A stretch of 8,511 bases of DNA from Oscillospiraceae bacterium (lineage in GTDB: Bacteria; Bacillota; Clostridia; Oscillospirales; UBA929): positions 1 to 8,511 of the forward strand of contig JAISVY010000161.1 in NCBI GenBank assembly GCA_031271325.1, read 5' to 3'. The position numbers were made by a program, and so were the translations under genes. The notes under the pieces were generated by a model. That model saw nothing but the letters and a program-made list of their open reading frames with translations. It made no database searches and had not been told where the DNA came from. Below are positions 5,795 through 8,511 of this stretch, piece after piece. The number at the start of each line of letters is the position of its first letter. Position 1 is the first letter of the stretch.

Positions 5795-6004
5795 TCACTC
5801 CTTCTCTACGGTGATGACGGCGTCCGGGCACATCGTCGCGCAAAACGCGCAGGCGATACACGCGCCTTCGTCGGTGATTTCGGCGGGATGGTGCCCCTTT
5901 TCGTTCAGTATGCCGGGCGACAGACGCAGTATCTTCTTCGGGCAAGCGTCCACGCAAAGGGAACATCCTTTGCAGAGGGCTGTGTTGAAGGTCAGTTTGC
6001 TCAT
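5795..6004 (-). CDS. 2x[4Fe-4S] ferredoxin-type delta subunit of the 2-oxoacid oxidoreductase
   Basis: A 69-residue ferredoxin-like protein with two classic cluster motifs: CKGCSLCVDACP (Cys11, 14, 17, 21) and CIACAFCATMCP (Cys49, 52, 55, 59). In four-subunit oxidoreductases this delta subunit carries electrons from the TPP site in alpha/beta to external ferredoxin. I start it at the ATG at 6004, which overlaps the upstream ATPase stop as ATGA and gives the typical short lead into the first cluster. An in-frame ATG at 6016 would add MGVV, but the nearest AGGA is almost touching it. Only 4 nt separate its stop from the alpha start, and the alpha ribosome site lies over its 3' end. The linker between clusters (23-48) has the length usual for this subunit. 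Confidence 0.94.
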   Translation of the reverse strand: MSKLTFNTALCKGCSLCVDACPKKILRLSPGILNEKGHHPAEITDEGACIACAFCATMCPDAVITVEKE

Positions 6005-6669
6005 AACGACACCCATTTCCTATAGATTTCCATGCACCATAAATGTTCGATTTTATCAGCCAGCTCCCGCTCCAGCCCTTTCATCACCGACACCGCGACG
6101 ACAGGCAGCGAGAGGCTTTGGCTGATCGCCTCGGCATAGGGGAGGGAAGAGAGCACGTTCTCCGCCGTGGTTTCGGCGCCGAGATTGGAGTTGTTGACGA
6201 TGCCGGTGAAACGGAAACGCCCGGCGTTTTCTATTTCGCGGCAGATTTCGCAGGTATCCCGCGCGCCGGCGGAGAGGGGACGGTACTTGTTGATCACCAG
6301 CAGGATCGCGGCGTTACCCGTCAGTTTTTCGGCATAACGCCCCAGCGCCAGAGCGCCCCGGTCGTCGCCGCCCACGTCGATGACCGAAACCACGCCCGGA
6401 TCGTCGAAGACCGACGCCGCTTCCGGCGGAAATCCCGGCGTTTCCACATTCGACCCGGCGTAGGCGGAGGAGATCAGGCGGATGCCGGCGCTCTCCAGCA
6501 GGGCGCGGTGGTCAACGGTGCGGAAGTAGGGGTTGACGATATCCAGATCGCAGAGCGTCACGCGCTCATGCCGCTTCCGCAGTTCCGCCGCGAGGAAGGC
6601 CGCGATCTGCGTCTTGCCGGAACCGTAGTGCCCGGCAAGGACGGTTATGTTTACACCATCAGTGAGCAT
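6001..6669 (-). CDS. P-loop ATPase, MinD/ParA-like (SIMIBI-type), unknown function
   Basis: This 222-residue protein has a standard Walker A, GHYGSGKT (13-20), without the signature lysine of true ParA/MinD. CDLDIVNPYFRT (40-51) and DVGGDDRG (98-105) follow and look like the switch regions of MinD/CobQ-like (SIMIBI) NTPases. NKYRP (127-131) and GIVNNSNLG (156-164) look like later nucleotide-binding strands. A CEIC pair (Cys140, Cys143) stands out but has no proven role. There is no transmembrane segment. The ATG overlaps the htpG stop region by 19 nt, and its stop overlaps the ferredoxin start as ATGA, so it is firmly in the oxidoreductase train. I know no assigned role for such a protein here. 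Cofactor or iron-sulfur cluster insertion into the enzyme, in the manner of Mrp or CooC ATPases, is a reasonable guess only. Confidence 0.85.
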   Translation of the reverse strand: MLTDGVNITVLAGHYGSGKTQIAAFLAAELRKRHERVTLCDLDIVNPYFRTVDHRALLESAGIRLISSAYAGSNVETPGFPPEAASVFDDPGVVSVIDVGGDDRGALALGRYAEKLTGNAAILLVINKYRPLSAGARDTCEICREIENAGRFRFTGIVNNSNLGAETTAENVLSSLPYAEAISQSLSLPVVAVSVMKGLERELADKIEHLWCMEIYRKWVSL

Positions 6670-8511
6670 ATTTCATCCGAGAACGCCACCGGGTCGTCTA
6701 TCGGAAGACCTTCGATCAGAAGCGCCTGCGCATAAAGCAAATTAGCGTACACCTTGAGTTTCTCTCGGTCGGTGACAAACAGGGAGCGCATGGCGGCAAA
6801 GACGGCATGGTCGGCGTTCAGTTCCAGTACGCGCTTGGCTTTCGCGCCCTCCGCGCCCGGCATATGGCTGAGCACCTTCTCCATCTCGATCGACAGTTCG
6901 CCCTCGCTGGTCAGGCAGACGGGGTGCTTCGCAAGCCTCGCCGAGACGGTCACGCCGGTAACTTTTTCGCCGAGGGTTTCGCCGAGGAAGGCGAGCAGCT
7001 CTTTGTTTTCGTCGCTCTTGGTTTTTTGCAGCTCTTTTTCCTCGTCGGTCATGCTCACATCGTCGCCGGATACCGAACGGAACTCTTTTTCATCATACGA
7101 GCGCAGGATCTTCAGAGCGAACTCGTCTACGTCCTCGGTCAGGCAGAGGATGTCGTACCCCTTTTCGCGTACACGCTCGGTCTGCGGCATCAGGGCGGCT
7201 TTTGCCGGCGTTTCGGCGCTGACATAATAAATGACGGACTGCCCCTCCGGCATCTTTTCAGCGTACTCTTTGAACGTAACGGGCTTGTCCTCCGTCAGTG
7301 AGTGCAGCAGCACAAGGTCTTTGAGGTTGTCGGCGTTGACGCCGAAACCGTTGTAAAGCCCGAACTTGATCTGCAAGCCGAACGCTTTGAAGAACGCCTC
7401 ATATCTTTCCCGGTCGTTTTCCAGCATCGAGCTTAACTCGGCTTTGATCTTTTTCTCGATGCTTTTGGCCATCGATTTCAGCTGGCGGTCGTGCTGGAGC
7501 ATTTCCCTGGAAATGTTGAGCGACAGGTCGGGCGAGTCGATCAGCCCGCGGACAAAGCTGAAATGATCGGGCAGCAGATCGGCGCACCTGTCCATAATCA
7601 GCACGCCGTTGGCATAGAGCTGCAAACCTTTTTCGTATTCTCGAGAATAGTAATTATACGGCGCTTGCGACGGCGCGAACAGCAGCGCCGTATAGGAGAC
7701 GGCGCCTTCGACCGAATAGTGCGCGGTAAACGCCGGGTCGGCGAAGTCGTTGAACTTTCCCTTGTAGAAACCGTTGTAGTCGTCGGGGGTCAGGTCGTTT
7801 TTATTTTTGCGCCAGAGGGGAACCATGCTGTTCAGCGTTCTGGTTTCCACCTCCGTATTGCCGTCTTTATCCGTACCGGTATAGTCCATTGTGATTGGGT
7901 AGCGGATGTAGTCGGAATATTGCTTTATAAGACCGGATATACGGTACTGCTCCAAAAATTCGGAGTATTGCTCGTCTTCGGTGTCTTCCTTGATATACAG
8001 CGTGATTTCCGTACCGTGCGCAGACTTCTCCGAAACCCGTACGGAATAACCCTCTACGCCTTCCGACTCCCATATATACGCGTTTTCGCTGCCGAAGGCG
8101 CGGCTCAAAACCGTCACCTTCGAGCTGACCATAAACGCCGAGTAGAACCCAACGCCAAACTGCCCGACCAGTTGTACGCCGCTTGTCTGTTCGGTTTTTG
8201 AAAGCTCGGCGCTGAACGACTGGGTGCCGCTGTGCGCGATAACGCCGAGGTTTTCGTTCAGCGCGTCTTCGTCCATGCCGCATCCGTTGTCGGAGATACG
8301 GAGGGTGCGCGCTTCTTTATCCAGCGCGATAGTTATTTTGTAATCTTCTTTGCCGAGCGTGACCGAATCGTCGGTCAGGGAACGGAAATAGAGCTTGTCG
8401 ATAGCGTCGCTCGCGTTGGAAATCAGTTCCCGCAGAAAGATTTCCTTATGCGTGTAGACGGAGTTGATCATCAGGTCGAGGATGCGTTTGGATTCTGTTT
8501 TGAATTGCCGC
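6651..8511 (-). CDS. htpG: Hsp90-family chaperone HtpG (N-terminal few residues outside the window)
   Basis: HtpG is the bacterial Hsp90, an ATP-dependent dimeric cytosolic chaperone that remodels client proteins. The frame stays open to the window edge (RQFKTESKRILDLMINS at the start), so the methionine at 8471 is internal and only a few residues are missing. The 619 visible residues fit the family. The GHKL ATP site is intact: ELISNASDAIDKL (about 28-40), DNGCGMD (74-80), GQFGVGFYSAF (116-126) and a GTEITLYIKED strand. The middle domain has PLWRKNKNDLTPDDY, LYANGVLIMD and LNISREMLQHDRQLK, the last including the catalytic-loop arginine region. The C-terminal dimerisation domain ends EICSLMV. 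Its 3' end overlaps the ATPase gene by 19 nt. The promoter, and any heat-shock element, would lie beyond the window. Confidence 0.98.
   Translation of the reverse strand, partial: RQFKTESKRILDLMINSVYTHKEIFLRELISNASDAIDKLYFRSLTDDSVTLGKEDYKITIALDKEARTLRISDNGCGMDEDALNENLGVIAHSGTQSFSAELSKTEQTSGVQLVGQFGVGFYSAFMVSSKVTVLSRAFGSENAYIWESEGVEGYSVRVSEKSAHGTEITLYIKEDTEDEQYSEFLEQYRISGLIKQYSDYIRYPITMDYTGTDKDGNTEVETRTLNSMVPLWRKNKNDLTPDDYNGFYKGKFNDFADPAFTAHYSVEGAVSYTALLFAPSQAPYNYYSREYEKGLQLYANGVLIMDRCADLLPDHFSFVRGLIDSPDLSLNISREMLQHDRQLKSMAKSIEKKIKAELSSMLENDRERYEAFFKAFGLQIKFGLYNGFGVNADNLKDLVLLHSLTEDKPVTFKEYAEKMPEGQSVIYYVSAETPAKAALMPQTERVREKGYDILCLTEDVDEFALKILRSYDEKEFRSVSGDDVSMTDEEKELQKTKSDENKELLAFLGETLGEKVTGVTVSARLAKHPVCLTSEGELSIEMEKVLSHMPGAEGAKAKRVLELNADHAVFAAMRSLFVTDREKLKVYANLLYAQALLIEGLPIDDPVAFSDEICSLMV

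Noticed and set aside
6043..6735. Plus-strand open frame of 230 codons
   Set aside because: Antisense to the P-loop ATPase gene; Asp/Arg/Gly-rich with no motif.
7491..8201. Plus-strand open frame of 236 codons
   Set aside because: Wholly antisense to htpG, whose motifs are intact across the same stretch, and without recognisable domains.
8469..8471. ATG as the start of htpG
   Set aside because: The frame continues upstream with FKTESKRILDL, the standard HtpG N-terminus, so this methionine is internal and the gene is cut by the window edge.
1..8511. CRISPR array, tRNA, mobile element or phage or defence cassette
   Set aside because: No direct repeat series, cloverleaf, transposase, integrase or defence-type protein was visible on either strand.

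Overview
The window comes from an anaerobic, probably Gram-positive (Firmicutes/Clostridia-type) bacterium with somewhat GC-rich DNA. This is inferred from a four-part 2-oxoacid:ferredoxin oxidoreductase, a DUF3343 sulfur/selenium-carrier-like protein beside a short NifS-like aminotransferase, and a CarD-family regulator directly upstream of ispD-ispF. The exact lineage cannot be fixed from the sequence alone. Every gene I can support lies on the minus strand, so the window is described in transcription order, from high to low coordinates.

Region 1 (8511 to 2447) is a tightly packed gene train: htpG (its first few codons lie outside the window), a P-loop ATPase of unknown role, a 2x[4Fe-4S] ferredoxin subunit, the alpha (vorB-like) and beta (TPP-binding) subunits of the oxidoreductase, a metallophosphoesterase with an extra C-terminal domain, and the gamma subunit. 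The junctions are a 19-nt overlap (htpG/ATPase), 4-nt overlaps (ATPase/ferredoxin, alpha/beta, beta/phosphoesterase), a 4-nt gap (ferredoxin/alpha) and a 94-nt gap before gamma. I see no promoter between these genes, so one transcript is likely. The delta (ferredoxin), alpha, beta and gamma subunits would form an enzyme that oxidatively decarboxylates a 2-oxoacid to an acyl-CoA and reduces ferredoxin. The substrate (branched-chain 2-oxoacid, 2-oxoglutarate or other) cannot be read from sequence. The phosphoesterase is an unusual guest inside this subunit set.

Region 2 (2446 to about 636) is a self-contained operon: a near-consensus sigma-A promoter (2352-2380), then carD, ispD and ispF joined by 4-nt overlaps, then a clear intrinsic terminator (636-671). 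CarD binds RNA polymerase and tunes initiation. IspD and IspF are the third and fifth enzymes of the MEP isoprenoid pathway.

Region 3 (615 to 1) begins right after that terminator with a DUF3343 protein, overlapping by 10 nt the start of a cysteine-desulfurase-family aminotransferase that runs off the window. This looks like a small sulfur or selenium trafficking unit.

I found no tRNA, rRNA, CRISPR array, transposon or long repeat. Most of the window is recognisable core and energy metabolism. The less explained parts are the ATPase, the phosphoesterase placed inside the oxidoreductase genes, and the DUF3343/aminotransferase pair.
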